Shown: positions 27,101 through 37,210, counted from the first letter of the stretch. The stretch: 64,000 bases of DNA from Bin22 sp965207275 (GCA_965207275.1 CBDBMH010000002.1:1178001-1242000), one strand, 5' to 3'. Numbers and translations are program-made. Notes: generated from the letters alone by a model not told the origin.

Positions 27101-27715
27101 AGGGTATTCCGCCTGGGGCGGGAAGACGTCGATTATGCCGCCCCGCAGGCTGAAGGTTCCCGGACTTTCCACCACCGGCTGGTGCCGGTAGCCGAGGTTC
27201 AGCCAGGCGCTGAGCAAGCTTTCCGTGCTCCTGACCCGTTGCCCCAGGCGCACCCGAAGGGTTGAATCCATGTCGTCATCGGCGGCTTCGAACACTCCCG
27301 GCGACAGGGTGAAACGCATCGCGGCCGCAATGGAAGCGATTACCAGGGGAGGGCTGGAGGTGTAGCTTTCCCAGGTCGCTAGCGAAGACAACGCCACCAG
27401 TCTCTGATTGACGGTCCTGGCGTCCACGGCAAGACGCTCGAAGGGAAGCACTTCCGGTTCCGGCAGCAAATAGACCGGGGCTGACTCGCTGGCATAGGTG
27501 ACTAGTTGGTCATGGAGCCGGCGGGCGTCTTCAGCCCGGGGGGTCAGTACCAGGGAGGGCGCCTGCGAGCGAAGCCACAACAATGCCACGTAAAGCGGCC
27601 TCACGCCCCTCCGGGCGGCATACCGCGGCACATCCTGGCCGGGCCGGATGTTTTTTTCGCCAGGGCAACCGGGGAAGTCCTCAGCAAGCGAGGCCAATAG
27701 TCCGGATAACGACAT
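24161..27715 (-). CDS. mfd: Transcription-repair coupling factor Mfd
   Basis: The 1184-residue protein has the full Mfd layout: a UvrB-like N-terminal module, the RNA-polymerase-interacting region (GSYVVHVDHGVARFAG, LVLEYAENDKLYVPTDHL), the RecG-like translocase with Walker A GDVGYGKTE near residue 663, DEEQ box (VVDEEQRFG) and LSATPIPRTL, followed by SGLDMPNVNTLI, QLRGRVGRGEHRAYAY and the C-terminal TRCF domain. It removes stalled RNA polymerase and recruits UvrA. It is divergent from proB across about 280 bases. Confidence 0.97.
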   Translation of the reverse strand: MSLSGLLASLAEDFPGCPGEKNIRPGQDVPRYAARRGVRPLYVALLWLRSQAPSLVLTPRAEDARRLHDQLVTYASESAPVYLLPEPEVLPFERLAVDARTVNQRLVALSSLATWESYTSSPPLVIASIAAAMRFTLSPGVFEAADDDMDSTLRVRLGQRVRSTESLLSAWLNLGYRHQPVVESPGTFSLRGGIIDVFPPQAEYPYRLELWDDEVDTIRWFDPYTQRSLATGEGTPAVQQVDLIPAREQLPELADRVSVDKRTEEMDFSHCTQWARERFDEELAELFATPNVETLSFYNGLLNRHNLLDYLPSQGLLILDRESQIETEAHDLEEKFFRMRESRESRGELPGNFPSPYLSWDRISVRVREHSRRAHMESWLADDADVAFRAPKSYFGQLGQFTDEVGETLREGRTYVAISQHTLRLAEVLGEVGITARVTDSLEEPPQREQIYLVPGYLNEGWDVEGSDGHPPLTLLTDAELFGTVKERRYRPLRNREELGEDIVLSDLIPGSYVVHVDHGVARFAGTTHMEDNGEPKEFLVLEYAENDKLYVPTDHLDRVGAYVGAQDQPPALTRLGTADWARIKERVKGSAREMAEELIRLYAARQAAEGHDFSQDTIWQRELEDSFPFLETPDQVRAIEEVKSDMEQTKPMDRLICGDVGYGKTEVALRAAFKTVSDGMQVGLLVPTTVLAQQHYATFSERLSPYPLQVEVLSRFRTPREQQEVLLGLENGGVDIVIGTHRLLQKDVKFKNLGLVVVDEEQRFGVSHKETLKRLRNQVDVLTLSATPIPRTLHMALTGIRDMSVMNTPPEARLPVKTFVSEYNEETIREAILREIERGGQVFFLHNRVRTIQQTAAELAVLVPEARFMIGHGQMPEVELEEVMEAFADGEADVLVCTTIIESGLDMPNVNTLILDRADRFGLSQLYQLRGRVGRGEHRAYAYLLLPRGQRITEAAEQRVQAILEASELGSGFRIAMRDLEIRGAGNLLGAAQSGQIHAVGLELYGQLLDEAVSELMAGDGNGGAQETGSITMELPRIELPVAANIPEDYIAHTPTRLALYQRLARARERTEIPGFREEMRDRFGPPPPSVENLLTLVELRILAVAAGVESVIQSSGGITLGLRQDVGSAKLPLQRALGSATSVGNRQIRLSARAMGGEWMRRLTQTLERMVIFQERLRNLVG

Positions 27716-27913
27716 TGATCAGGACTCCACTACAGCCGCGCAGGCGCCGGGCTGTTTGTAATTCTGCAGGCGGCAACAGGCAAAAGGGCTAACGGCCACC
27801 GCTAGCCCCGGGCAAGTTTCGATTTTAGGCGAAGACCCCGCGCCAGGCAAGGGTAATGACCGTCAAGGTAGCGTCTTGGAAATACCCAGGCAGTCAGGGA
27901 CGTTATGGCGCCA

Positions 27914-27922
27914 TGCTATAAT
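27914..27922 (+). promoter_or_regulatory. Extended -10 promoter element upstream of proB
   Basis: TGCTATAAT carries a perfect -10 hexamer with the TGn extension, 71 bases before the proB start. No strong -35 is visible, as is usual for extended -10 promoters. Confidence 0.5.
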
Positions 27923-27992
27923 TGCCTGGTCAAGAAAGGGTGCCTGTTATTCGCAGTGTATTAGTCTGCAAGAGAAGAATATTGTCCCAGCC

Positions 27993-29186
27993 ATGAATAT
28001 TTCCCGCCATAACCTTCGGGCCAGCGAAGCTGCTTCCGAAATTTGCAACGACATTCCCTACCGCCGAATTGTGGTGAAGGTCGGCACCGCCGTCCTTACC
28101 GACACAGCCAACGACGGCGGGCTTAACTTGCCGATGATGGTGGACCTGGTCCGGCAGATCAGTCACCTGCGTATTCAGCAGAACGCCGAGGTTATATTTG
28201 TTACCTCCGGAGCCATAGCGGCGGGCCGGCAGGAATTGCGCCAGGCTGGACAGCAACTGGCGGAACGGGATATTCCCTCCCGTCAGGCGCTGGCTGCCAT
28301 AGGGCAGGGCCGCCTAATTCATGCATACCAGCAGATGTTCGAAATCTACGGAGTCCACGTAGCCCAAGCCCTGCTCACCATAAACGATCTGGCGGAACGT
28401 CAGTCCTACCTGAACGTGAGAAACACGCTTGGCGCCCTGCTGGACCTGGGCGTCGTTCCCATCCTGAATGAGAACGACGTGGTGGCGGTGGACGAAATTG
28501 GTGAGGTATTCGGAGACAATGACCGGTTATCTGCCCTGGTGGCCAACCTGGTGGACGCTGATCTGCTGGTTATACTCACGGACACCGACGGCCTCTACAC
28601 CGCCGACCCTCACAGGAATCCGGACGCCATCCTGGTTCCCGTAGTGGACCGGGTTGACGAGGAGATTCAGGCCATGGTGGGGGCGCATCGCAATCCCTGG
28701 GCGCGGGGTGGAATGCCGACGAAGATTGAGGCCGCTCGCCTGGTAACTTCGACCGGTATCGCCATGGTGCTCTGCAGCGGCAGAGCGGACGACGCCATTC
28801 TCCGGGCGGCCCGGGCGGAGCCTGTGGGGACCCTGTTCCGGCCCTCCGGGGAAAAGCTGGAGGCACGCAAGCGCTGGATGCTGAACCGGGTGAAGGATTC
28901 CAAGTGGGGCGAGATAGAGGTTGACGGGGGAGCCGCAGACGCCTTGCTCAACCGGCACGTCAGCCTGTTGCCGGCCGGCGTGCGGGGAGTGCGAGGCGAT
29001 TTCCACCGGGGCGACATTGTTTACATTGTGGACGAGCCCGGCAGGCACATCGCTTGTGGCATAGCGAATTACGATGCCCAGGATATTGCCAGTATCCGTG
29101 GTTTCCAGTCCGACGGTATTGTGGCCATACTCGGCTACCACTACGGCCAGGAAATTGTTCACCGCAACAACCTGGTGCTTATCTGA
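27993..29186 (+). CDS. proB: Glutamate 5-kinase
   Basis: The 397-residue protein has an amino-acid kinase domain (RIVVKVGTAVLTD, VTSGAIAAGRQEL, PILNENDVVAVDE, DNDRLSALVA, LLVILTDTDGLYTADP, GGMPTKIEAARL) and a C-terminal PUA domain (GEIEVDGGAADALLN through IASIRGFQSDGIVAILGY). It phosphorylates glutamate in the first step of proline synthesis. Its product is used by ProA, encoded 50 bases downstream. Start ATG 27993 fits the family N-terminus, though no strong ribosome site is visible. Confidence 0.96.
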   Translation: MNISRHNLRASEAASEICNDIPYRRIVVKVGTAVLTDTANDGGLNLPMMVDLVRQISHLRIQQNAEVIFVTSGAIAAGRQELRQAGQQLAERDIPSRQALAAIGQGRLIHAYQQMFEIYGVHVAQALLTINDLAERQSYLNVRNTLGALLDLGVVPILNENDVVAVDEIGEVFGDNDRLSALVANLVDADLLVILTDTDGLYTADPHRNPDAILVPVVDRVDEEIQAMVGAHRNPWARGGMPTKIEAARLVTSTGIAMVLCSGRADDAILRAARAEPVGTLFRPSGEKLEARKRWMLNRVKDSKWGEIEVDGGAADALLNRHVSLLPAGVRGVRGDFHRGDIVYIVDEPGRHIACGIANYDAQDIASIRGFQSDGIVAILGYHYGQEIVHRNNLVLI

Positions 29187-29236
29187 AGCTCAGTCTCTTT
29201 CGGAACAGCGCAACCGGAATGATGAAGGAGAAGCCA

Positions 29237-30517
29237 ATGGCAACCGTGACTGACAGGGACTCGTTGCTGAAGCTGGGCAGCACGGCGCGGCGGGCTGCCA
29301 GGGAACTTGCCCGCCAATCTACCGAAACCAAGAACCTGGCCCTCACCAACATTGCCGAGCTTCTCGAAAGTGAGCAGGGACCCATTCTGGCAGCGAACCG
29401 GGAGGATTACGAGGCGGCTAAAGCTTCGGGGATGGACGAGGCAATGCTGGACCGCCTGCTATTGACCTCCGACAGGCTGAAGGGCATGGCCAACGACGTG
29501 CGGACAATTGCCTCCCTTCCCGATCCGGTGGGGGAAATAATGGAGTCCAGGACCCTGCCCAATGGCATGGAAGTGGAACGCAGGCGTGTTCCCCTGGGGG
29601 TGATTGGCAGCATCTACGAAAGCCGGCCCAATGTGACCATCGACATTGCTACCCTGACCCTGAAGTCCGGCAATGCCTGCCTGTTGCGGGGCGGCCGGGA
29701 AAGCCTGAACTCCAACCAGGCCCTGGTCAGTCTGCTGCGCCGGGCCATCGGAGAGGCTGGCATAAACCCGGACACTGTTCAGTACGTGGACAATCCGGAC
29801 CGCGCCCTGGTTGACGATATGCTGCAAATGAAGGAGTACATTGACCTGCTGGTACCCCGGGGAGGGCAGGGGCTGATCAACTTTGTAGCCTCCACCGCCG
29901 CCATGCCGGTGGTGGCCGGCGGCGTGGGAGTATGCCACGCGTACATTGACCGGTCAGCCGACCTGAAAAAGGCCGCCAGTATCGTATTCAACGCCAAGGT
30001 GCAGCGGCCCACGGTATGCAATGCCCTCGATACCGTACTGCTCCACGCCGAGGTGGCCCCAAACTGCTTGCCCGACATCGCACGGGAACTGTCCCGCGCC
30101 GGGGTGGAACTCCATTGCGATCACCGCTCCCTCAGCATCCTTGGCCCGGAGTCGGGGCTAAACACTCAGCCGGCCAATGAGGAGGATTGGGGCAGGGAGT
30201 TCCTGTCTCTCACGGCCGCCGTCAAGATCGTAGATTCGCTGGACGAGGCCCTGGAGCACATTGAGACCTACGGCTCAGGCCATACCGAGGCTATTATCAC
30301 CGGCGATGACGAGGCGTCTCGCCGCTTCCAACTGGAGGTAGATGCCGCGGCCGTCATCGTCAATGCCAGCACCAGGTTCACCGACGGGGCGCAGCTGGGG
30401 CTGGGCGCCGAAGTAGGCATCAGTACTCAGAAGTTCCACGCGCGGGGCCCGCTGGGCCTGCGTGAACTCACTTCGTACAAGTGGGTTATGATCGGTGATG
30501 GGCACGTCCGAGAGTGA
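29237..30517 (+). CDS. proA: Gamma-glutamyl phosphate reductase
   Basis: The 426-residue protein matches ProA throughout: GVIGSIYESRPNVTIDIATL, LKSGNACLLRGGRES, the catalytic cysteine segment KVQRPTVCNALDTVLLH, and the C-terminal LGLGAEVGISTQKFHARGPLGLRELTSYKW. It reduces gamma-glutamyl phosphate with NADPH to the semialdehyde that cyclises toward proline. GGAG lies six bases upstream of ATG 29237. It forms an operon with proB; proC is not in the window. Confidence 0.97.
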   Translation: MATVTDRDSLLKLGSTARRAARELARQSTETKNLALTNIAELLESEQGPILAANREDYEAAKASGMDEAMLDRLLLTSDRLKGMANDVRTIASLPDPVGEIMESRTLPNGMEVERRRVPLGVIGSIYESRPNVTIDIATLTLKSGNACLLRGGRESLNSNQALVSLLRRAIGEAGINPDTVQYVDNPDRALVDDMLQMKEYIDLLVPRGGQGLINFVASTAAMPVVAGGVGVCHAYIDRSADLKKAASIVFNAKVQRPTVCNALDTVLLHAEVAPNCLPDIARELSRAGVELHCDHRSLSILGPESGLNTQPANEEDWGREFLSLTAAVKIVDSLDEALEHIETYGSGHTEAIITGDDEASRRFQLEVDAAAVIVNASTRFTDGAQLGLGAEVGISTQKFHARGPLGLRELTSYKWVMIGDGHVRE

Positions 30518-30602
30518 TTGCCGTGCGCCAGGAGAAAGGTCGGAATCCCTCCCTATTGCGGAAGGCACTGTAGCGGGAAGCGGTCAATCCCAGACGAAAT
30601 TC

Positions 30603-30625
30603 GGGGCAGGTCTCAGACCTGCCCC
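30603..30625. terminator. Strong hairpin between convergent proA and transketolase genes
   Basis: GGGGCAGGTCT and AGACCTGCCCC form a perfect 11-bp inverted repeat around a single central base (an 8-bp stem with a 7-nt loop when folded). It sits between two converging transcription units, where a bidirectional terminator is expected. There is no long T-run on either side. Confidence 0.5.
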
Positions 30626-30659
30626 GCTGAATTCCTGGGTTCTCGCCTTCCCTTCGGTT

Positions 30660-31607
30660 TTATCGCTTCCGAGACACGGCCTTAAGCGCCGCGTCCTTTA
30701 CCTTTTCCGGTGTTAGGCCGCACTTCTCCATAAGTTGCTCGGCCCGGGCCGACTCGCTGTAGCCCTGCAGCGCCACCATCTCCAGCGGCACCGGATGGTT
30801 CCCGCCCAGTACCTGGGAAACAATGCTGCCCAGGCCGCCGTGGAAGTAATGCTCCTCCGCCGAGACCACCGCGCCGGTTTCCCGGGCGGCGGAAACTATG
30901 GCTTCCTCATCCACTGGCTTCAGGGTGTGGATGTTGAGAACCCGTGCCTGAACTCCCTGGGCCGCCAGGAGATCCGCCGCGTCCAGGCTGACCGAGACCA
31001 TCACGCCGGTGGCAATGATGGTTACGTCATTCCCCTGCCGCAGTTGCTCGGCCTTGCCCAGTTCAAATCGGTAGTCGTCGTCGTGCACAACCGGCGTGGC
31101 GGCCCTGGACAGACGAATGTAGAAGGGCCCAACCTCGCTGGCCGCCCTCTTCACCGCCTGCACCGTTTCCACCGTATCCGCCGGAGAAATGACCGTAAAG
31201 CTGGGGAGGGAGCAGATGAGGGACAGATCCTCGATTCCGTGGGCAGACATTCCGTCCTCTCCGGTAAGTATGCCGGCGTGGGTGCAGACCAGTTTGAAGT
31301 TCAGCCCCGCCTGGGATACCAGCACCCTCAGCTGGTCGAAGGGTCGTCCCACTCCAAACACGCTAAAGGTGCTGACAAAAGGAACTTTGCCGCTGGCGGC
31401 CAGTCCCGCGCCTACTCCTACCAGGTTCTGTTCGGCAGGGCCGAAGTCAAAGAACCGCTCCGGGTACTTGTCGCGCCAGAGGTGAGTGAATACGGATACG
31501 TTCAAGTCGCCGCCCAGCACCACGATGTCGGGGAAGGAATCGGCCATTTCCAACAGGGTTTCGCCATAAACTTGCCTGGTCGAGGCCATTCTGCGTTGCG
31601 CCACCAT
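30660..31607 (-). CDS. Transketolase, C-terminal subunit
   Basis: The 315-residue protein corresponds to the pyrimidine-binding and C-terminal domains of transketolase/DXS: DIVVLGGDLNVSV, FFDFGPAEQNLVGVGAGLA (catalytic Glu in AEQN), THAGILTGEDGMSAHGIEDL, and VLNIHTLKPVDEEAIVSAARETGAV. Split transketolases of this kind are common in archaea and several bacterial phyla. Its start codon overlaps the stop of the N-terminal subunit by one base (TAATG), so the two are made together for the non-oxidative pentose phosphate pathway. Confidence 0.94.
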   Translation of the reverse strand: MVAQRRMASTRQVYGETLLEMADSFPDIVVLGGDLNVSVFTHLWRDKYPERFFDFGPAEQNLVGVGAGLAASGKVPFVSTFSVFGVGRPFDQLRVLVSQAGLNFKLVCTHAGILTGEDGMSAHGIEDLSLICSLPSFTVISPADTVETVQAVKRAASEVGPFYIRLSRAATPVVHDDDYRFELGKAEQLRQGNDVTIIATGVMVSVSLDAADLLAAQGVQARVLNIHTLKPVDEEAIVSAARETGAVVSAEEHYFHGGLGSIVSQVLGGNHPVPLEMVALQGYSESARAEQLMEKCGLTPEKVKDAALKAVSRKR

Positions 31608-32449
31608 TAGGCCAGTTCCTCCATTGCTTTCTGAAACTCCTCTGCGTTGGGCGACCGGCCGTGGAAGCCGGGGTTATTCTCCATGAAGCTGACGCCCTTG
31701 CCCTTTACCGTGTGGGCAATTATTACCGTGGGCCTGGTACGCCGGGCGCGGGCCCTTTCGAAGGTTGCCAGCAACGCCTCCAGGTCGTGCCCGTCGGTTT
31801 CCATCACCCGCCAGCCAAAGTCCCGCCACTTGCGGTCCAGGGGGTCCAGGGTCATCACGTCGTCGGTAAACCGGTCATTCTGGATGCGGTTCCGGTCCAC
31901 GATGGCAACCAGGTTTGTAGCCTTGTGGTGGGCAGCGGACATGGCCGCCTCCCAGATTTCTCCCTCGTCACATTCCCCGTCACCCAGCAGCGCATAGACC
32001 ATGTAGTCTTTGTCGTCCAGCCGGGCGGCCAGGGCGCAGCCCAGGGCGAAGGACAGCCCCATGCCCAGGGAACCCGAGTTCATTTCCACGCCCGGCGTCA
32101 TCGGATGGGCGTGGCCCTGGATGCGGCTGTTCAACTGCCGGAAGGTGGAGAGTTCTTCCCGAGGAAAGTACCCGGCCCGGGAAAGCACGGCGTAAAAGCC
32201 GGGCGATGCATGGCCTTTGCTGAGGATGAAGCGGTCCCGGTCGGGCCAGCCGGGGTTGCCAACGTCATATCGCATGACCCGGAAATAGAGGGCAATCAGG
32301 ATTTCCAGCTCAGAAAGAGAACCGCCGGGGTGCCCACTTCCGGCGGTGTAGATGGTCTGAATAATGTCCCGCCGAAGTTCCCTGGCCATGGACTGCAATT
32401 CGGGAACACTGTAAGTTTGCCCCGTCCCGGGGGCGCTCCCGCCAATCAT
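31607..32449 (-). CDS. Transketolase, N-terminal subunit
   Basis: The 280-residue protein is the TPP-binding half of transketolase: TAGSGHPGGSLSELEILIALY, RDRFILSKGHASPGFYAVL, GSLGMGLSFALG, the TPP/Mg motif ALLGDGECDEGEIWEAAMSA with later DRNRIQNDR, and HTVKGKGVSFMENNPGFHG. ATG 32449 gives a start in line with homologues, although the nearest GGAG is somewhat far upstream; the frame stays open to 32548. It is coupled to the C-terminal subunit by TAATG. Confidence 0.93.
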   Translation of the reverse strand: MIGGSAPGTGQTYSVPELQSMARELRRDIIQTIYTAGSGHPGGSLSELEILIALYFRVMRYDVGNPGWPDRDRFILSKGHASPGFYAVLSRAGYFPREELSTFRQLNSRIQGHAHPMTPGVEMNSGSLGMGLSFALGCALAARLDDKDYMVYALLGDGECDEGEIWEAAMSAAHHKATNLVAIVDRNRIQNDRFTDDVMTLDPLDRKWRDFGWRVMETDGHDLEALLATFERARARRTRPTVIIAHTVKGKGVSFMENNPGFHGRSPNAEEFQKAMEELA

Positions 32450-32645
32450 AACGATACTAATGTACTCCCGTAGTATTTTGGAGATTGACAGTCCACATTT
32501 GTGGCCCAGCCCAATCTGCGGATAGCCGCCAAGAATTATAAGTGCCACGTTTGAGGGTGTCTAGGCGAAGAAATTGCTTTATAGTACATTGATAATTTGA
32601 AAAACGTTCTAACGAAGATTCGGCCGGCCACTGCCCTTACACGAA

Positions 32646-33527
32646 ATGATTATCGATTTCCACTGCCACATTTTACCGCCATCATTCCCCCACCGGCATG
32701 CTGAATTGGCGAAGCTGGACGCCACATACGCTGCCCTTTTCCCCCAGGCTGAAGCGAAGATGGCTACCGCGGAGTCCCTGGTGAAGGCCATGGATGGCGC
32801 GGGTGTCGCGCTGTCTGTGGCGATGGGGTTCGGTTGGGACACCCAGGAAGTCGCCAGGGAGACCAACGATTACATCATTGACGCTGTCGAACGGTATCCT
32901 CAACGACTGGTTGGCTTCTGTTCGGTCAATCCGTCCTGGGGCAAAGACAGGGTCCAGGCGGAAATAGAGCGCTGCGCCGCCGCAGGCCTGAAAGGAATTG
33001 GGGAGCTTCACCCGGACAGCCAGGGTTTCGACATCACCGATTATTCGGACATGGCCCCAATGATGGAACTGGCTGAGGCCATTGGGTTGCCGGTCTTGAT
33101 ACACACTTCGGAACCGGTGGGGCACCAATACCCCGGCAAAGGAGAAACAACCCCGGACCGGGTTTATAAACTAATTCGGAACTTTCCCGACAACATCATC
33201 GTTTGCGCCCACTGGGGCGGAGGCCTGCCATTTTATGGACTGATGCCCGAAGTGCCGGCGGAAATGGCCCACGTTTATTTTGATACGGCGGTCTCTCCGT
33301 TCCTTTACAAGCCGCAGATTTTTGACGTGGTTTCCAACATAATTGGGGCAGACAAGGTCCTGTTCGGGACAGACTATCCGCTGATTCAACACAGAAGGCT
33401 GATCCGGCAGGTAGAACAGTCCTCCCTTGACCCAAATTCAAAAACTGCGATCCTGGGCGAGAACGCTGCAGGGTTATTGGGTTTGTCAGAATCCGGCATC
33501 TCACCTCGCGCTCATACAAAGGACTGA
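32646..33527 (+). CDS. Amidohydrolase (ACMSD-like TIM-barrel metalloenzyme)
   Basis: The 293-residue protein starts with MIIDFHCHILPPSFP (HxH metal ligands at residues 6 and 8). It continues with GFCSVNPSWGKDRV, GIGELHPDSQGF, PVLIHTSEPVGH (third His), CAHWGGGLPFY (fourth His) and the metal-binding Asp in LFGTDYPLIQHRR. This is the amidohydrolase-related family (COG2159), which includes decarboxylases and hydrolases; the exact substrate is unknown. The AT-rich 196-base spacer upstream also serves the divergent transketolase genes. Confidence 0.9.
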   Translation: MIIDFHCHILPPSFPHRHAELAKLDATYAALFPQAEAKMATAESLVKAMDGAGVALSVAMGFGWDTQEVARETNDYIIDAVERYPQRLVGFCSVNPSWGKDRVQAEIERCAAAGLKGIGELHPDSQGFDITDYSDMAPMMELAEAIGLPVLIHTSEPVGHQYPGKGETTPDRVYKLIRNFPDNIIVCAHWGGGLPFYGLMPEVPAEMAHVYFDTAVSPFLYKPQIFDVVSNIIGADKVLFGTDYPLIQHRRLIRQVEQSSLDPNSKTAILGENAAGLLGLSESGISPRAHTKD

Positions 33528-33561
33528 GGGAGCAAAATTGCAGCATCCTCAGGAGGCGAAT

Positions 33562-34092
33562 TTGGAGACGCTCGGCGACCTGCTCCAGCCAGGGTTGGAC
33601 ATAGTATTTGTTGGCCTGAACCCATCGACTTACTCGGTGCGGGTCGGCCACTACTTTGCCAATCCCCGCAACCGGTTCTGGGCGGCGCTGAACCGGTCGG
33701 GCCTGGTGGGAGAGGAGCTGGGTCCGGAGAGAGACCATGACCTGGCAACCTTCGGTATCGGGTTCACCGACGTGGTGAAGCGGCCCACTCCCCAGGCCTC
33801 CGGGCTGAAGGCCGCCGACTATCGCCAGTGGGCGCCGGTGTTGCGGGAAAAGCTGGAACGCTTCCGGCCACGGATTGCCTGCTTTCACGGCATGACCGGC
33901 TACAAGGCATACCTTAAGTACGGGGAAGGGGCAACCGAAGCGCCGGAACTGGGCTTGCAGGAACGATGCGTCGGCGAATCCCGAATTTTCGTAATACCGA
34001 ATCCAAGCCCGGCCAACGCTCAGTATTCGCTGGATGACCTGGTTGGCTGGTACCGCAAGCTGGCCGAGTTCAAGGGGGAGCTGACCCGATGA
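33562..34092 (+). CDS. mug: Mismatch-specific uracil/thymine-DNA glycosylase (Mug family)
   Basis: The protein of about 176 residues carries the Mug/TDG motif VFVGLNPSTYSVRVGHYFANPRNRFW (written here in parts: GLNPSTYS, GHYFANPRNRFW), DVVKRPTPQASGL and the C-terminal IPNPSPANAQYS. It removes U or T opposite G. TTG 33562 is preferred, with AGGAGG five bases upstream; TTG 33538 in the same frame, also with a purine-rich site, is an alternative. It starts 34 bases after the amidohydrolase stop and overlaps the ThpR gene by ATGA. Confidence 0.9.
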   Translation: METLGDLLQPGLDIVFVGLNPSTYSVRVGHYFANPRNRFWAALNRSGLVGEELGPERDHDLATFGIGFTDVVKRPTPQASGLKAADYRQWAPVLREKLERFRPRIACFHGMTGYKAYLKYGEGATEAPELGLQERCVGESRIFVIPNPSPANAQYSLDDLVGWYRKLAEFKGELTR

Positions 34093-34700
34093 CCGCCGGT
34101 TCCCGGACCCTTCGCGTCTTTGTTGCGCTGGACTTGCCCGTCCAGGCCAAGGCGATACTGGAGCAGGCGGTTCGAGAACTGGCCGACACGCTGCCCACAG
34201 GCATTCGCTGGGTTGACCCCGCCGGCATACACCTCACCCTCAAGTTCCTAGGCGACGTAGATGCCGGGCTCGTACCTGATGTGTTGGCTTCCATGGAAAG
34301 GGCGGGTACGAGGTTCAATTCGGCCTCTTTGGCATTGGGCCTGTCGGGACTGGGTGTCTTCCCCAATACCAGGGAACCCCGCGTGTTGTGGGCCGGTGTG
34401 ACGGGGGACCTGGCGGAACTGGGGCGATTGCAGACCCTGGTGGATGAGGGACTGTCTGAGCTTGGCTTTGACGAAGAGCGTCGGCCCTTCCGTCCGCACC
34501 TGACTCTGGGGCGCGTGCGGGACCAGGTCAAGGCGGACTATAAGAAAAGAATAGGCGAAGCAATGGCCCAAGCCCAGTTACCAACCGGTCACAGCTGGGA
34601 TGCGGGGGAAATGCATCTAATCCGCAGCACCCTGACGCCCAGGGGCGCAATTTACGACTCGATAGGTTTGAAGCCACTGGTGGCAGGGGAGCGAGTTTAA
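34089..34700 (+). CDS. thpR: RNA 2',3'-cyclic phosphodiesterase (2H phosphoesterase)
   Basis: The 203-residue protein has the two HxT motifs of 2H phosphoesterases: IHLTLKFLGDV (H48, T50) and RPHLTLGRVRD (H137, T139), with the family start RVFVALDLP. ThpR/LigT opens 2',3'-cyclic phosphates on RNA. The start ATG overlaps the Mug stop codon (ATGA), and the next gene begins two bases after its stop, so it sits within a tight three-gene repair operon. Confidence 0.94.
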   Translation: MTAGSRTLRVFVALDLPVQAKAILEQAVRELADTLPTGIRWVDPAGIHLTLKFLGDVDAGLVPDVLASMERAGTRFNSASLALGLSGLGVFPNTREPRVLWAGVTGDLAELGRLQTLVDEGLSELGFDEERRPFRPHLTLGRVRDQVKADYKKRIGEAMAQAQLPTGHSWDAGEMHLIRSTLTPRGAIYDSIGLKPLVAGERV

Positions 34701-34702
34701 CC

Positions 34703-35653
34703 ATGACCAATCAGTCTATTGTTGTCCGCCCTACTCCCCCTTTCGCTTTCGAGCACACTGCCGAAAACCAGCCTTACTTTCGGAAGGGGCAGATCCCTTC
34801 CACTGACGTTTACCGGCGCCTGTTGGACCTGGATGGCAAGCTGGCCCTTGCATCCGTCCGGTTTAACGGGAAGCTTGACGAACCGGAACTGAACATAGAC
34901 CTGCAAGGCGGGGAGCTAACCGGGGCTGAGTCGGAGATCGCCAGGTCTCAAGTCAATCGTCTGCTGGGCGCCGAGCAAGATGTCCGCCCTTTCTACGAGT
35001 TCGCGATTGATGACCCCGTCATGGCCAACCTGGTGAAGGCATTTTACGGGATGCACCAGACCCTGGCCCTCTCGGTGTTCGAGACCATCGGGCAGGCGAT
35101 ACTGGGTCAGCAATTGTCCGCCAGTGTGGCCCGGGTAATCCGTGGGCTGCTGGTGGAAACCTATGGGCCCAGCCTTGAGGTTGATGGGGAGACTCATTAC
35201 GCCTTCCCCCGGGCGGAAGCCATTGCCTCCGCGTCAGTTGAGGAGTTGCGTGGACTCAAGCTGAGCCAGCGGAAGGCAGAGTACCTGCACGGGCTGGCCC
35301 TGGCGGAACTGGAAACGCCCGGCGGCCTGGACTGGGTGAACGAATTGGACGATGAGGAAGTGGTCAGAGAGGTAACGTCTCTTCGCGGCGTGGGCATGTG
35401 GTCAGCCCAGTGGGTGCTGTCCCGGGCGCTGGGCAGGTCCGACGCTTTCCCGGTGGGAGACCTGGCGCTGAGGAAGATTGTTTCTCAGCTTTACTTTGGC
35501 GGCGAGTCGATAACCGACGCGGAACTGGGCGAATTCTCTCAACGGTGGTCGCCCTTCCGGTCCCTGACGACTTCATACCTGTTTGCGGCGTTGAGGACTG
35601 GCCGCGGGCAGGAGGTCACTGCCACGGGTCAACGAGTTTATACGCCAGGCTAA
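34703..35653 (+). CDS. AlkA-type DNA-3-methyladenine glycosylase (HhH-GPD)
   Basis: The 316-residue protein has an N-terminal AlkA-like domain and a helix-hairpin-helix GPD domain: QAILGQQLSASVARV, TSLRGVGMWSAQWVL (HhH near 226-239) and the catalytic aspartate in DAFPVGDLALRKIV (D253). It excises alkylated bases. It lacks the four-cysteine Fe-S cluster of MutY/Nth, supporting AlkA rather than endonuclease III. It is the last gene of the Mug-ThpR-AlkA run and converges on ffh. Confidence 0.92.
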   Translation: MTNQSIVVRPTPPFAFEHTAENQPYFRKGQIPSTDVYRRLLDLDGKLALASVRFNGKLDEPELNIDLQGGELTGAESEIARSQVNRLLGAEQDVRPFYEFAIDDPVMANLVKAFYGMHQTLALSVFETIGQAILGQQLSASVARVIRGLLVETYGPSLEVDGETHYAFPRAEAIASASVEELRGLKLSQRKAEYLHGLALAELETPGGLDWVNELDDEEVVREVTSLRGVGMWSAQWVLSRALGRSDAFPVGDLALRKIVSQLYFGGESITDAELGEFSQRWSPFRSLTTSYLFAALRTGRGQEVTATGQRVYTPG

Positions 35654-35722
35654 CGCCCTCCGGCTTTCCAGCCCCACGGCTACAGTTCATCGCAGTGGAA
35701 GGCGGCGTAAACCCTCCCAGGC

Positions 35723-37054
<1,332 letters not shown>

Positions 37055-37204
37055 CCCCAGCTCCTGGATCAGGCGCTCCCCTCCTCTAATTTCTTCGAAC
37101 TATAGGGGGCGCCAAATATCCATGCTCAACTTTACCCATCATGATACCAAACCCCCCTGCGGGTTGACAGCATTGGCCATTCATTATGACAACCCTCCCT
37201 GTGC

Positions 37205-37210
37205 TAGAAT
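37205..37210 (+). promoter_or_regulatory. Candidate -10 (TAGAAT, extended TGC) upstream of SbcC-like gene
   Basis: TGCTAGAAT ends at 37210, 66 bases before the GTG start of the SbcC-like gene, in the 222-base spacer divergent from ffh. The -35 is weak. The rest of the spacer shows no gene. Confidence 0.35.
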
